Shown: positions 8,011 through 17,613, counted from the first letter of the stretch. The stretch: 64,000 nucleotides of DNA from an uncultured Verrucomicrobiota bacterium (GCA_903960515.1 CAJCBL010000171.1:1-64000), one strand, 5' to 3'. Numbers and translations are program-made. Notes: generated from the letters alone by a model not told the origin.

Positions 8011-8456
8011 GGGCCCACCGGCCCATGGAGGAGCGCGCTTGCGCGCAATTTTCCGCAGTAGATCGCGTGCAAGCGCGCTCCTGCACCCGTTCAGCGAAGG
8101 TGGCGCGCTCGGCTAATGCAGAGCGCCGAATAGTGAACGTAGCCCCCCAACAGAAGTGGTGAGTAGCCTGTCCGCGTGCAGCCTGTCTGCCGTGCCAGGC
8201 GCAGCACAGGCAGTCCACGCACAGGCGGGCGGGGGGCGGGTGGTGAATATCCTTCCCGTCTCCGCCTTTCGGTTCCCGGGTTCGGCACTCGGCCTTCTGC
8301 AGTCTTCCTTCCTCGTTGGTCCGCCGCACCCGCCCATGTCGGCAGGGTACGGACACAGGGCCCCCCTCCACTTCGGAACGAAGCGTTACGGCTGAGTTGC
8401 TACGGTTGCGCCCCCAAGGATTGCGTGAGGGGCAACCGGTCACTCCCTCTGCCGGG
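8011..8456. other. 446-bp intergenic region with repeats only
   Basis: No gene was found. It contains the REP-like hairpin at 8027-8084, inverted cctgt/acagg words around 8167-8225, and simple-word sequence (ttcggttcccgggttcggca) near 8270-8310 similar in style to the urt/ure spacers. Confidence 0.4.
8027..8084. repeat. REP-like inverted pair, TAGGAGCG family
   Basis: Two converging copies of the motif, ggaggagcgcgcttgcgcgc and gatcgcgtgcaagcgcgctc followed by ctgc, form a long hairpin just downstream of the cysteine-cluster gene. Related copies occur at 1, 13283 and 13443. Confidence 0.65.
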
Positions 8457-10289
8457 TCAGGCTCCGCCAGGGATGGTCACTCGCAGGCGCAGGAAACGTC
8501 TCGGGGTTGCTGCGAGCAGCTCAGGATCACAGGAGGTCACCGTCTCGGTTGCCGCATCGCGGGGCACGGAGGTCTCGGTCGCAATCAGGGGTGTCCAGAC
8601 TACGAGGTCGGCGGAGGCTTCCAGGCTGTAGACCAAATCGCCGCGCGGGGTGCGGCGGGTGTAGGTGAGTGTGAGGTGTTCGCCGTCGCCGGCGGTGGTG
8701 CGACCGATACCGGGCAGGCCCGAGGCATCGGCGCGGCGGGGATCGCTGGCGAGGGCGTTTTCGAGCAGATTGGCCACTCCGTCGCCATCGGCGTCAGCTG
8801 TGGGCGGAGTGAGCAGGCCGGCTTCGCACTCCTCGGGGGTGAAGTGCGCTGTGGTCCAACTGGCGTAGGTGAGCGGGACGATGGTAAGGGCGAGGATGGC
8901 CTGAGCGCTCACATAGGGGGCGAGGACGACGGAGTCGTCGTCGGGCAAAGCCTCGGTGAAACAAGCGACGGCGCGCACGGTGGTGGTGGCGGCGACGGCA
9001 AAGGGCTCGGTGTAGAGAGTGCCGTGGGTGGGCGAGGGGGCGGAGCCGTCGGTAGTGTAGCGCACTAGAGCGCCGGCGGTGGCCGAGGCGAGCGCCACGC
9101 TCTGCGTGCCGGCGTAGGTGCCTGAGGCGAGGTTGGCAGTGGGCGACGAGACGCTTGGCGGCGCCAGGTTGAGCGGATCGCCATAGGGGCCGGGGCCGAA
9201 GGATCCACGGGCCGGATGCAGTGCGCCGTAGCGGCCGCCGCCCTCGCCGGCCCAGGTGAGCTCGGAGAACGCTGCCGCCGGCACTACCGTGGCGCTGACG
9301 TTTGTGGCGTAAAGCGCTGCCCCGGCTGGCAGCAGCGCGTAGTCGTTGAGGAGGGTGACGCCCACCGCTGTGTTGAGAATATGGAGAAGGGCCCCGGGGA
9401 CATCCTCAGCGGCAACATTTTTGAGGCTGACGTCGCTGCCATAGGTGAGGCCGTTGGCGGCACGCTGCTGGTAGAGCTTGAAGGCCGGGCCGCCGCTGCC
9501 CAACGCGAGGCAGCGGGTGTTGATGGCCTGCACGTGGTCGGCGCGGCAATAGACGCCCGAGAAACCGAGCTCGTCTCCAGGGACCGGTTCGATCGCGCCG
9601 GTATAGTCCTGGGTGCAGTTGACGAGCTTGAGGTGGTGGGCGCCCTCCTTGGCGTCCCAGCCGTCGTTGCGGGTGTTGGTTACGTAGCAGTTGTAGAAGG
9701 TGACGTAGCCCGAGGTGTCGGGCTGGCCCTGGTACCAGTTGCCTTCGGCATCGCCCACGTAGAAGCCCTCGCCGTAGCCGGTGCCCGGACCAGTCGAGCC
9801 GCGCCCGGTGTTGCGGGCGGAGCAGTCCGCAAATAGCCAGTACTGGCTGGGGGAGTTGGAGATAGTACCGGAGGTGGGATGGTGGATCTTGAAGGACTCC
9901 TCCAGCGTGCCATCTACGTGGATTCGGCGCGCGATGCCGTGGCTGGCCCCGGCCACCCAGAAGCCCTTCTTGTAGTCGAGGATGCGGAGGTTCTCGAAGC
10001 GGTAGTAGTCGTGGCGTACGGACATCCCAAAACCGGGGCTGGCCCCCGCGCCCTGAAGGACGGCGGTGCCGTCTCCCCGCACGGTGATAGGCGCGGACTC
10101 GGTGCCATGCACATAGGTTTTGAACGCACCGTTGTGGATACCGGATACCACAATCACATCGCCGGGATGGGCGTTTTGCAGGGCGGTGTCGAGCGGGTCG
10201 GCAGCCTTGGCGAGCGCGGCGGCCAACAGAGCCACTGCGGAAAGGAAACGCCACGAGAAGGAGCCTTGGGGGGTAGAGACGCGCTGCAT
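8457..10289 (-). CDS. Secreted right-handed beta-helix protein
   Basis: A 610-residue exported protein. A signal peptide (hydrophobic FLSAVALLAAALAKA, cleavage near residue 29) leads into a parallel beta-helix of the pectate-lyase/polysaccharide-lyase type (about residues 30-340, with repeated HVDGT, YNCYVTNT and LKLVNCT rungs). A chitobiase/hexosaminidase C-terminal-like domain follows (VRYTTDGSAPSPTHGTLY, about 405-430). Then come an acidic thrombospondin-type segment (DADGDGVANLLENAL) and a terminal beta module. The last two units recur in the protein at 14637-16736. It probably binds or cleaves polysaccharide outside the cytoplasm; no catalytic residues can be assigned. Confidence 0.7.
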   Translation of the reverse strand: MQRVSTPQGSFSWRFLSAVALLAAALAKAADPLDTALQNAHPGDVIVVSGIHNGAFKTYVHGTESAPITVRGDGTAVLQGAGASPGFGMSVRHDYYRFENLRILDYKKGFWVAGASHGIARRIHVDGTLEESFKIHHPTSGTISNSPSQYWLFADCSARNTGRGSTGPGTGYGEGFYVGDAEGNWYQGQPDTSGYVTFYNCYVTNTRNDGWDAKEGAHHLKLVNCTQDYTGAIEPVPGDELGFSGVYCRADHVQAINTRCLALGSGGPAFKLYQQRAANGLTYGSDVSLKNVAAEDVPGALLHILNTAVGVTLLNDYALLPAGAALYATNVSATVVPAAAFSELTWAGEGGGRYGALHPARGSFGPGPYGDPLNLAPPSVSSPTANLASGTYAGTQSVALASATAGALVRYTTDGSAPSPTHGTLYTEPFAVAATTTVRAVACFTEALPDDDSVVLAPYVSAQAILALTIVPLTYASWTTAHFTPEECEAGLLTPPTADADGDGVANLLENALASDPRRADASGLPGIGRTTAGDGEHLTLTYTRRTPRGDLVYSLEASADLVVWTPLIATETSVPRDAATETVTSCDPELLAATPRRFLRLRVTIPGGA

Positions 10290-10653
10290 AGCGCATGCGA
10301 CTCAAACAGGTCCCCTGGCCGGAGCAAGAGCAGCCCGGCAAACAGGCGAGCTGCGGTCGGCACGCGCAACCAGCCTCACCCTACCGTTGCAGCCGCTCGA
10401 TCTCGGGCAGGCGCAGCCGCGCAACCAGTTACCGGCTGCGCCCCAGCACCAATCCCTCGGCCCCATCCCCTACCCGCTGCGCGCGCACAGACCCGCTAGC
10501 GGCGACCCCCGCCGTCTGGGCCTGCCCGTCTCAATACCGGCCGCGCCAAGCGCCAGGCCTGCGCGTCCAGTCGATTTGGGATTGCCGGACCGAAAACGGG
10601 CGCTGAGATTTGTCGGGTCGCAAACCCCGATACTCGCGGCCGGGCGACTCTCC
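10290..10653. other. 364-bp intergenic region, nothing recognised
   Basis: It lies between two divergent genes. It should contain both promoters, but no repeat, RNA or credible small gene was seen. Confidence 0.4.
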
Positions 10654-11004
10654 ATGTTTCAGGTCACGTTTTCCGATCAGAGCGTCAATGAGCTGAACAA
10701 GCTCGATCAACTGGCCCAGCTCGATGTGATCGAGCCGCTCAGCAGCCTCACGGCAGCGCAATTGGCGCAGCCGCGTGAGCCCTTGGGCGTATTCAATCGC
10801 GAGGGCCGCACCTTCTACCGGCTGCGCTCGGGCGACTTCCGGTTCTATTTTGAGCGCAGTGCCGACTCCCTCCACGTCCAGTGGATCCTGCATCGCAACT
10901 CCCTCGAGGATTTTCTCTTCCGCACCAAGCTTCCCGTCAGCGACCAGCAACTGGTCGAGCAGCACTCGAAGTTCTGGAAGTACCTTGAGAGCCTGACCAA
11001 ATAA
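10654..11004 (+). CDS. RelE/ParE-like toxin-fold protein
   Basis: A 116-residue protein resembling the RelE/ParE cytotoxic translational repressor fold: FQVTFSDQSVNEL at the start and TFYRLRSGDFRFYFE in the central sheet match the conserved YRLRVGDYRV-type strand. No antitoxin gene is adjacent. The gene ends 19 bp before pssA on the same strand, so it may be a domesticated relative rather than an active toxin. The ATG at 10654 is chosen because upstream sequence in this frame shows no protein-like composition. Confidence 0.6.
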   Translation: MFQVTFSDQSVNELNKLDQLAQLDVIEPLSSLTAAQLAQPREPLGVFNREGRTFYRLRSGDFRFYFERSADSLHVQWILHRNSLEDFLFRTKLPVSDQQLVEQHSKFWKYLESLTK

Positions 11005-11023
11005 CTCCGCGCCCCCCCAGCCC

Positions 11024-11929
11024 ATGTCGAATCTCAAGTCGCGCGAAAACCCCTATAACGTCACCCAGGCCAGCCGGATCTACTTCCTGCCCAACCTGAT
11101 GACGGCCGGGAACCTCTTCTGCGGTTTCGTGGCGGTGATCAAATGTATCCAGGCTCGCCTCATCGCCGACGGTGGCAACTTCGCCGCCATCCACAGCGGC
11201 CACGAGCCGCGGGAATACTACATCCATGCGGTGTGGCTCATTCTCGCCGCAGTGCTCTTTGACTCGCTCGACGGCCGGCTAGCCCGCATGGGCGGGCGCA
11301 CCTCACTCTTCGGCGCGGAGTTCGACTCGCTGGCGGACGTCATCTCCTTCGGCATCGCACCGGCATTGATGGTCTTCTTCCTTATCCTGGCGCCACAGGA
11401 AGGCTACCAGTGGTTCCGGGAACTCGGCTGGCTGGTCGCCTTCATCTACCTGCTTTGCGCCGCAGTGCGCCTGGCCCGCTTCAACGTCATCACCAACCCG
11501 CTGCTCCAACGCACCGAGAACGAGTCGAACAAGGACTTCCTCGGGCTACCGGTCCCAGCGGCGGCCGGAGCGGTAGCCTCCTTGGTGCTCTTTCTCCTGC
11601 ACATGGCCGACAACGAGCGCTCGCTCCAGAAGACCACCTTTGCCCTGCCACTGCTGCTGCTGCTCATCTCCTTCCTGATGGTCAGCACTATCCGCTACCC
11701 CAGCTTCAAGAAGGTCGATTGGCACACCAAGACCCGCCTGTGGTCCTTCATCCTCATCATGATCGTAGGTGCGCTGGCTTGGAAACTCCAGGAGATCGCC
11801 TTTCTAGTACTCTTCCTCGGTTACATCTGTTTTGGCATCGGCCGGCACCTGCGCCGAATCTTTGCCGGAAATGCCGCCCGAGTTCTTCGCAAAAGCGATG
11901 TGAGTAATCCACCGACAACTTCTCGGTAA
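11024..11929 (+). CDS. pssA: CDP-diacylglycerol-serine O-phosphatidyltransferase
   Basis: A 301-residue integral membrane enzyme that makes phosphatidylserine, the precursor of phosphatidylethanolamine. The CDP-alcohol phosphotransferase signature D-G-x2-A-R-x8-G-x3-D-x3-D is complete (D83, G84, A87, R88, G97, D101, D105). Several hydrophobic helices follow. PNLMTAGNLFCGF at 23-35 is typical of PssA. It sits 19 bp after the RelE-like gene and ends ~210 bp before dnaN. Confidence 0.9.
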   Translation: MSNLKSRENPYNVTQASRIYFLPNLMTAGNLFCGFVAVIKCIQARLIADGGNFAAIHSGHEPREYYIHAVWLILAAVLFDSLDGRLARMGGRTSLFGAEFDSLADVISFGIAPALMVFFLILAPQEGYQWFRELGWLVAFIYLLCAAVRLARFNVITNPLLQRTENESNKDFLGLPVPAAAGAVASLVLFLLHMADNERSLQKTTFALPLLLLLISFLMVSTIRYPSFKKVDWHTKTRLWSFILIMIVGALAWKLQEIAFLVLFLGYICFGIGRHLRRIFAGNAARVLRKSDVSNPPTTSR

Positions 11930-12100
11930 TCGCCAGTCCGCGCACAACCCCTCCTTTCCCGACAATGCCGGCAAAGTTGCTCACAGTGCCAGCCCTCCCC
12001 CGGTTCTCCTCTCAAAACCGCCTCCAAAACGGGGAAATCCGCGTTGTTCACAGCCCATAATAGTAATAATAATCTGTTGTTACTTCCTTTCTCTTTCCAC
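11899..12100. promoter_or_regulatory. Possible DnaA-binding/origin-like region upstream of dnaN
   Basis: Three 9-mers of the form TTRYTCACA lie at 11899-11907 (minus), 11977-11985 and 12044-12052. They resemble DnaA boxes (TTATCCACA) with two or three changes. An unusually A+T-rich run (ataatagtaataataatctg) follows at 12056-12080. The arrangement resembles a small origin, but no dnaA gene is present and none of the boxes is canonical. It may be only the dnaN promoter. Confidence 0.25.
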
Positions 12101-12140
12101 TCACTTGTCAGCAACTCCCTAATCACCCGGCCCAACGCGC

Positions 12141-13265
12141 ATGAAATTCAAGATCAACCGCGACCACTTCAGCAACGGCCTTGCCCAGGTGCTCAACGTC
12201 GTAGGCTCCAAAGCCACGATGCCCATCCTCAGCAATGTGCTGATCGAGGCCGACAAGGACCACATCTCCCTCGCCACGACCAATCTGGACCTCGGCATCC
12301 GCTGTAAGATCAAGGCCGAGGTGAAGGAAGCCGGTGCCATCACTCTGCCCGTCAAACGCCTCGCCACGATCGTGCGGGAGCTGCCCAACATCGACGTCAC
12401 CGTCGAGACCTCACCCAACCATCAGGCCAAGGTCACTTCCGGCGGTTCGGTCTTCAAGATCATGGGCATGGGCAAAGAGGAGTTTCCCCCGATGCCCGAG
12501 TTTGCCGACGAAAAGTCGGTCGCCCTCGAGCAGGAGGAACTGGCCACGATGCTCAAGAGCGTCTCCTACGCCCAGTCGACGGATGAAACCCGGTACATCC
12601 TCAACGGTGTCTATTTCAATTTCCGCGACGACAAGCTCACCCTTGTGGCCACCGATGGCCGGCGCTTGGCTCTCATCAGCAAGGAACTCACCGCCCCCGA
12701 AGGCACCGGTAGCATCATCCTTCCTGCCAAGACAGTCTCTGAACTCGTGCGCCTGCTCGACAAGGGAACGAAGGTGCGGCTCGCCCTTTCCGAGAAACGC
12801 TCGGCCTTCCAGATCGGCACCGACAAAGTCGGAGACAACGGTTTGATCGACAATATCTACCTGTTCTCGAAGGTCGTGGATGGCAACTACCCGAACTTCA
12901 ACCAAGTAGTGCCCAAGGAAACCCACCAGCGCGTGAAGCTGGAGCGGGAGCTCTTCCTCCAGTGCATCCATCGCGCGGCGTTGGTCACCAGCGAGAAGTC
13001 GAACTCGGTGAAGCTTAAGATCGGCAACAACCTGCTGGAGGTTTTCGCTTCCAGCCCCGATTTCGGTGAGTCCCATGAATCCATGGCCATCGAATATAGC
13101 GGACCGGATTTGCAGGTGGCCTTCAACCCGCAGTTCATGATGGATCCGCTGCGTGCCTTGAATAAGGACCAGGTCTTTTTCGAACTGAAGGACGAAATGA
13201 GCCCCGGAGTTTTCAAGACACTGGAGAACTTCCTCTGCGTGATCATGCCTGTGCGGCTGAGCTGA
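12141..13265 (+). CDS. dnaN: DNA polymerase III beta subunit (sliding clamp)
   Basis: A 374-residue protein of normal length for the beta clamp, which encircles DNA and tethers polymerase III. Three clamp domains are recognisable: the N-terminal [20 protein letters not shown], the middle [16 protein letters not shown], and the C-terminal MDPLRAL with the ending CVIMPVRLS. The hydrophobic cleft that binds client peptides is therefore intact. Replication genes usually neighbour it (dnaA, recF); here it follows pssA. Confidence 0.95.
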   Translation: MKFKINRDHFSNGLAQVLNVVGSKATMPILSNVLIEADKDHISLATTNLDLGIRCKIKAEVKEAGAITLPVKRLATIVRELPNIDVTVETSPNHQAKVTSGGSVFKIMGMGKEEFPPMPEFADEKSVALEQEELATMLKSVSYAQSTDETRYILNGVYFNFRDDKLTLVATDGRRLALISKELTAPEGTGSIILPAKTVSELVRLLDKGTKVRLALSEKRSAFQIGTDKVGDNGLIDNIYLFSKVVDGNYPNFNQVVPKETHQRVKLERELFLQCIHRAALVTSEKSNSVKLKIGNNLLEVFASSPDFGESHESMAIEYSGPDLQVAFNPQFMMDPLRALNKDQVFFELKDEMSPGVFKTLENFLCVIMPVRLS

Positions 13266-13282
13266 GGAGTGAACGGTTTGTA

Positions 13283-13340
13283 GTAGGAGAGTGCTTGCGC
13301 GCGCTTCATAGCGCAGGTTGTTTGTGAGCACTCTCCTGTA
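13283..13340. repeat. REP-like inverted pair downstream of dnaN
   Basis: gtaggagagtgcttgcgcgc and its inverted partner gagcactctcctgta flank a short loop. This is the same family as 8027-8084. It could act as a terminator for dnaN. Confidence 0.6.
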
Positions 13341-13442
13341 TATACCGCCGAAGTACCGGACCGGGTGGGCAGCAATATAGTCGCCGCGTCCGGCCGTGGC
13401 CAAGCCATCCTGCATTCAGGATGCGGGTGAGTGCTGAGTCTG

Positions 13443-13468
13443 TGTAGGAGCGTGTTTGCACGCGATCG
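13443..13468 (+). repeat. REP-like single TAGGAGCG arm
   Basis: gtaggagcgtgtttgcacgc followed by gatcgc, a single copy of the family between dnaN and the convergent CvpA-family gene. Confidence 0.5.
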
Positions 13469-13523
13469 CTTCATCTTGAAAGCGATATGGCCGAAACGCC
13501 CATGCGCTAAGCGCTGCTGCTCG

Positions 13524-14444
13524 CTACCGCTGCGGTGTCTTGCGGGCCTCGGCTAGCACTGCTTCAAGGTCAATTTTCCTGTATTCAGCCACCAGCGCTT
13601 TGTCCTGTAGCAGAATCGCGATCTTGGGATGATCGAGGAGAGCATAATATTGGCGGCTCTCCAAGAGTCGCTGGAGCTCAGGATCCTGGGCGGCGTCCTT
13701 GAGCTGGGGCAGGGCCGTGAGCCGGGCGATCGATGGATGGTTACGGAAGCGCTCCAATAGCACGGGGTCGCCGGTGACCGTTGTGAGGTCGCCGAAGATG
13801 CGGGCGATGCGCTCCTCGGAGGGGTTTACGCGCTGCACCACTGAGGCCAGCGGCGAGGTGTCGATCTGTTGATTGATTTTCTGGTAGAGAGTCGTGGTCG
13901 CGACCGGGGCATCGGCAAGCGGGGCAGTCGGGGCAATAGCGGGCGAGGAGCCAGGCACTGGGGCTTTGATGGCCGCAGGGGTTTGGACTTCAAGTACGAG
14001 CGGAGCCGGCGGTGAAGTGTTTTCCCGCGCCAGCTCCTTCTCCACACGGCCGAGTAGGTGCAACCCGGCGACGACAAGCACCACCAATGCGCAGCCCCAC
14101 ACAGCGCCGAGCGCCGCGCCGCCAACCTTCTCCCAGGTTTGGAGCCGTGGCAGGCGCTGGACCTCTCGCACCAGTTCCCGGTGTCTGAGCAGCCATGAGG
14201 CCACGCAAGATAGCACGATGAAGACCACCAGCCCGGCCGCCAATGGAGCCGCTACCGGCAGCAGCGCACGGGGAATGAAACCGATGTGCTGCACCAGTGG
14301 CAGGAAGGTTCCGGCCAGCGGTTGCGCGGCCATCCCGCCCAACAACAAGGCGCCTATGAATGCGATGATTCTCAGTACCCCGCGGCGGTAACCGAGAATA
14401 GTAAGCAATAGAACTGCGGCCAAGCCGGTCCAGAGAACATACAT
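13524..14444 (-). CDS. CvpA-family membrane protein
   Basis: A 306-residue protein with four hydrophobic segments in the first ~130 residues (starting WTGLAAVLLLTILGYRRGVL) typical of CvpA/colicin-V-production family inner-membrane proteins. A Pro/Ala-rich linker (about 145-185) and a ~120-residue soluble C-terminal domain containing LYQKINQQID and repeated LxRLLESRQ-like helices follow. Function in this phylum is unknown. It is convergent with dnaN across the REP-like repeats. Confidence 0.65.
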   Translation of the reverse strand: MYVLWTGLAAVLLLTILGYRRGVLRIIAFIGALLLGGMAAQPLAGTFLPLVQHIGFIPRALLPVAAPLAAGLVVFIVLSCVASWLLRHRELVREVQRLPRLQTWEKVGGAALGAVWGCALVVLVVAGLHLLGRVEKELARENTSPPAPLVLEVQTPAAIKAPVPGSSPAIAPTAPLADAPVATTTLYQKINQQIDTSPLASVVQRVNPSEERIARIFGDLTTVTGDPVLLERFRNHPSIARLTALPQLKDAAQDPELQRLLESRQYYALLDHPKIAILLQDKALVAEYRKIDLEAVLAEARKTPQR

Positions 14445-14636
14445 AAAGAATTTGCCGAGGGGTGTGTTGGGCTGTCTAGGGGCACCGATGGGTGCCCGTG
14501 TCGCTCGCCCATATTCGATTCCCGGAGCTGCCGGCGCGAGACGATTCGAGCGGGCGGTTTGTCGCCAAATCGTAAACTACATCGGCGTGCTTATCGGATC
14601 GTTGCAGTTGGCGCTCAGCACCGCAAGCTGCCGGCC

Positions 14637-16736
14637 ATGCCTCCCTTCGTTCGCTGCAGCCCTTTCCTCGCCCTTGTAGCGGCCAGTGCCATCGCCGCTC
14701 CGGTCATCACCAACCAACCGGTCGACGACACCCTCGTCCCCGGCCAGATCGGAGCCTTCGGCGTCTCCGCCACCGGCACGGGCACTTTGAGCTACGAGTG
14801 GTTTAAGAATGGCGCCCTGCTTACTACAGCCATCGGCCACGATACCGACACCGTATACCTTCCCGATGCCGTGGCCGGAGACAACGGCGCGACGATCAAG
14901 GTGCGAGTCACCGACAGCACTGGCACGACCGAGTCGAGCGCGGCACGCCTCACGATGAGCCACCTCGCATCGCGCGATGAATTGGCGCGGCCCGATCCCG
15001 CCACCGCGCGCTACCATCTCGATGCAGTCGCAGGCAACGACGCGACCGGCGACGGCAGCGCCGCCAAACCCTTCAAGACCGTGGCCAAGGTTCGCGGGTT
15101 GCTGCGTGGCGGCGAGTTGGTGCTGCTGCACGACGGGAGTTACGACGCGGTTTCGATCGACGCCACAGTGGGCAGCAACCTGAGCGCACCCTATACAGAT
15201 TGGGTCACCTTCATGGCTGCTCCTGGTGCGGCACCGGTGGTTGCCAAGGTGTTCTTCCGTGGCCATTGGGGTGGCCCGGAGACTTGGAATGGCAATATCG
15301 ACCTGCGCGTACGCCTCATCGGTTTGACCATAGCCGACGGAGTATTTATAGCGTCAACGAATCTGGTTCGGCTGGAGAACTGCATCATCAACCGGGTAGG
15401 GCCCACAACCGGATCGGTCGATAACATGAACAAGGACGGCGTCGGCATCCGTCGTGCCCGGTCGGTAACTTTCCAGGACTGCGAGATCACCGGTGTTGCG
15501 GTGGCCTTCGCGATGCGCGGCAACGATATCACCATCCGACGCTGCAACATCCACCACAATTCGCTCGACGGGATCAACCCCACCGGCTGCGACACTGTCC
15601 TTATCGAAGGCAATAGGATCCACGATCTCGACGACGGGATCGACGACGGAGTGGCCGACTGGGGTGCTCATGTTGATGGAATTCAGTGCTTTATGGAAAC
15701 TGATGGCCATCCGTTCGACGCCAACCGCCACCTCATTATCCGGGGTAACTGCTTCTACCACATCGAATCGATGGCCCTGATGTTCCAGAACCGCAACGAC
15801 GCCCTATACCCCACCAATCCCACTGTCTATATCTCCGAAGACTGGTTGATCGAGAACAATGTCTTCGGCCCCACCGCCGGCAACATGATCCACGGGAAGT
15901 TCTACTGCAAAGGTTTCGTGTTCCGCCACAACTCCGTGGTCTACGTCGAGAACGATCAGTACCAGGTGCAGGAGCGAATCGTATATCCAAGCCACTACGA
16001 TGTATCGCTGCCCACCTATGCGTTGTCCACTGGCGTCGAGATATACAATAACATCTTTCCCGGGCTCGATCGGGCCTGGAGCACCATCGAGGGCGCCTAC
16101 GCTACGCGCTACGACAACAATCTCTTCTATCACGCCGTACCGAACGTGCAGCAGCCCAAGGGCCTGAACCCCATCATCACCGCCCTGGTGCCCTACGCCA
16201 ACCCGGCTGCGTTCGATGGCGTGCTGCTCGCCAACTGCCCCGGGATCAACGCCGGCTCCACGCTCAACCCGCCCGCCTCCGACCTCTATGGCACGCCCCG
16301 CGACAGCCGGCCCGACGTTGGCGCCTACGAATTCGTTTCCGCATCCACCTACGCCGCCTGGGCCACCGCTGCCGGCCTCACCGGTGAGCAGGCGCTGGCG
16401 GCCGCCGATCCCGACGCCGATGGCCTGAGCAACCTTCTCGAGTACGCGTTGCGCACGAATCCGCGCCTGCCCTCTGGGGCGCAAGCGCCGGCCCTATCCC
16501 AGGATCTCGGTGCCGGCTCCCTCTCCCTCACCCACCGCCGCAGCAAGACGGCCGCCGTTACCTGGGCATACCAGGTATCCACCGATTTGGTCATTTGGAC
16601 GGCGGCAGCGCCTGCCACGAGTGTGGTCAACGCCGACGTCGACGGCGACGGCCAGACCGAGCTCGTGCGTGCCCTGCTGCCGATCAGCGCCGGCGATACG
16701 AGGAAGTTCATCAGGCTTGCCGTTACGGCTCCGTAA
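14637..16736 (+). CDS. Secreted beta-helix protein with Ig-like N-terminus
   Basis: A 699-residue exported protein. The ATG at 14637 gives a signal peptide (FLALVAASAIAAP). An Ig-like domain follows (QPVDDTLVPGQIGAFGVSAT, about 22-105). A long right-handed parallel beta-helix comes next (about 130-560) with rungs such as VTFQDCEITG, ITIRRCNIHH and VLIEGNRIHD. A DADGLSNLLEYAL segment and a terminal beta module, shared with the protein at 8457-10289, end it. It is probably a polysaccharide-active or surface protein; no catalytic site is assigned. Confidence 0.7.
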   Translation: MPPFVRCSPFLALVAASAIAAPVITNQPVDDTLVPGQIGAFGVSATGTGTLSYEWFKNGALLTTAIGHDTDTVYLPDAVAGDNGATIKVRVTDSTGTTESSAARLTMSHLASRDELARPDPATARYHLDAVAGNDATGDGSAAKPFKTVAKVRGLLRGGELVLLHDGSYDAVSIDATVGSNLSAPYTDWVTFMAAPGAAPVVAKVFFRGHWGGPETWNGNIDLRVRLIGLTIADGVFIASTNLVRLENCIINRVGPTTGSVDNMNKDGVGIRRARSVTFQDCEITGVAVAFAMRGNDITIRRCNIHHNSLDGINPTGCDTVLIEGNRIHDLDDGIDDGVADWGAHVDGIQCFMETDGHPFDANRHLIIRGNCFYHIESMALMFQNRNDALYPTNPTVYISEDWLIENNVFGPTAGNMIHGKFYCKGFVFRHNSVVYVENDQYQVQERIVYPSHYDVSLPTYALSTGVEIYNNIFPGLDRAWSTIEGAYATRYDNNLFYHAVPNVQQPKGLNPIITALVPYANPAAFDGVLLANCPGINAGSTLNPPASDLYGTPRDSRPDVGAYEFVSASTYAAWATAAGLTGEQALAAADPDADGLSNLLEYALRTNPRLPSGAQAPALSQDLGAGSLSLTHRRSKTAAVTWAYQVSTDLVIWTAAAPATSVVNADVDGDGQTELVRALLPISAGDTRKFIRLAVTAP

Positions 16737-16748
16737 GCGGGTTTTGAA

Positions 16749-16775
16749 TCGGCGCGGTTTGACGGGCCGCGCCGA
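16749..16775 (+). terminator. Hairpin after the beta-helix gene
   Basis: A perfect 9-bp stem tcggcgcgg/ccgcgccga with a 9-nt loop sits 12 bp after the stop codon. It lies between convergent genes and could serve both. No T tract. Confidence 0.45.
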
Positions 16776-16882
16776 CCTCGCAGCGTGGCGCGCATGGCAA
16801 ACCCGATTCGCGCCTTCGCCTCGACAGCCGCGGGCCGTCCGCTCGAACCCTTCTCCTATGAGCGCGGCCCGTTCGCGGGCCT

Positions 16883-16928
16883 ACTCCGAACCGTCGGTGC
16901 CCAGCACGAAGCGCAGGTCGTCCAGGCT
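16883..16928 (-). repeat. 46-bp duplication of the SNF2 gene 3' end (outer copy)
   Basis: On the minus strand this encodes SLDDLRFVLGTDGSE followed by a TAG stop, the expected original C-terminus of the SNF2 helicase. It matches 18849-18894 at 44 of 46 positions. The two copies bracket the restriction-modification genes like the direct repeats of an insertion. Confidence 0.85.
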
Positions 16929-17613
16929 ATATTGCTGCCGTAGGCGACTGTGTTGATGCACTTTTCAACGGCCAAGATTCAGTAACTTTAGCGTGGCGCT
17001 TTGGCTTGGGACTTACCTGCCCCATCGCCCGGGAAATGGACGCGTAGATTTCTTCCATTTTCGTTACGGGCTGAACAGGATGGTTTTTAGCCCATGTGCG
17101 CCCCGGGTGTATCATATCCCAAACAGGCCGTTTTCCAGCTGTGCGGCCGCTGCCTGGATCATGATTGCCGAATCCTTCTACTACTAAATTCCACAATGGG
17201 AAAAATTCCTGGATGAGGAGAGATTCGGCTAGGGGAATCCATATATCATCAACAGTGAGAAACCGGCAGGCGAAATCATCGATGTCTAGATTTTCCGCTT
17301 CTGAAATTGTTTTTAAGTGCTCACTAAGCCGGTTAAAGAGAGCACAGCCTACCGCCGTTTCGACTTCGTCGATTCCTTTGCGCGCTCCGGCTGGCACGGC
17401 TTTGCCGACATAGATCGGCCAGTTGGCGGCTTTTCTGTTTACTGCGCTCAACGGGGCGTAGGCTTGGAAGCCGCCATTGTAGTAAATCGCATAGACCCCT
17501 GCGCCGGCGAATGGGGCTATTTGCTTTAGCAAGTCGGCGGGACGGTCCAGCAACGCCTTGACGACGCTTTCTCCTAGGTGGCGTTTATCGAGCGGATTGT
17601 AGGGGGCGTGCAT
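16927..17613 (-). CDS. Eco29kI-family GIY-YIG restriction endonuclease
   Basis: A 228-residue type II endonuclease. The GIY-YIG core is present as VYAIYY (40-45) and PIYVGKA (66-72). Candidate catalytic residues follow: R95 and H99 in NRLSEHL, a glutamate in LAESLLIQ (E130) and an asparagine near 150. Eco29kI cuts CCGCGG; the same target is likely here but unproven. The start overlaps the end of the methyltransferase gene by 29 bp. The stop codon touches the 46-bp duplication. Base composition is visibly less G+C-rich than the flanks, suggesting transfer. Confidence 0.8.
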   Translation of the reverse strand: MHAPYNPLDKRHLGESVVKALLDRPADLLKQIAPFAGAGVYAIYYNGGFQAYAPLSAVNRKAANWPIYVGKAVPAGARKGIDEVETAVGCALFNRLSEHLKTISEAENLDIDDFACRFLTVDDIWIPLAESLLIQEFFPLWNLVVEGFGNHDPGSGRTAGKRPVWDMIHPGRTWAKNHPVQPVTKMEEIYASISRAMGQVSPKPKRHAKVTESWPLKSASTQSPTAAI

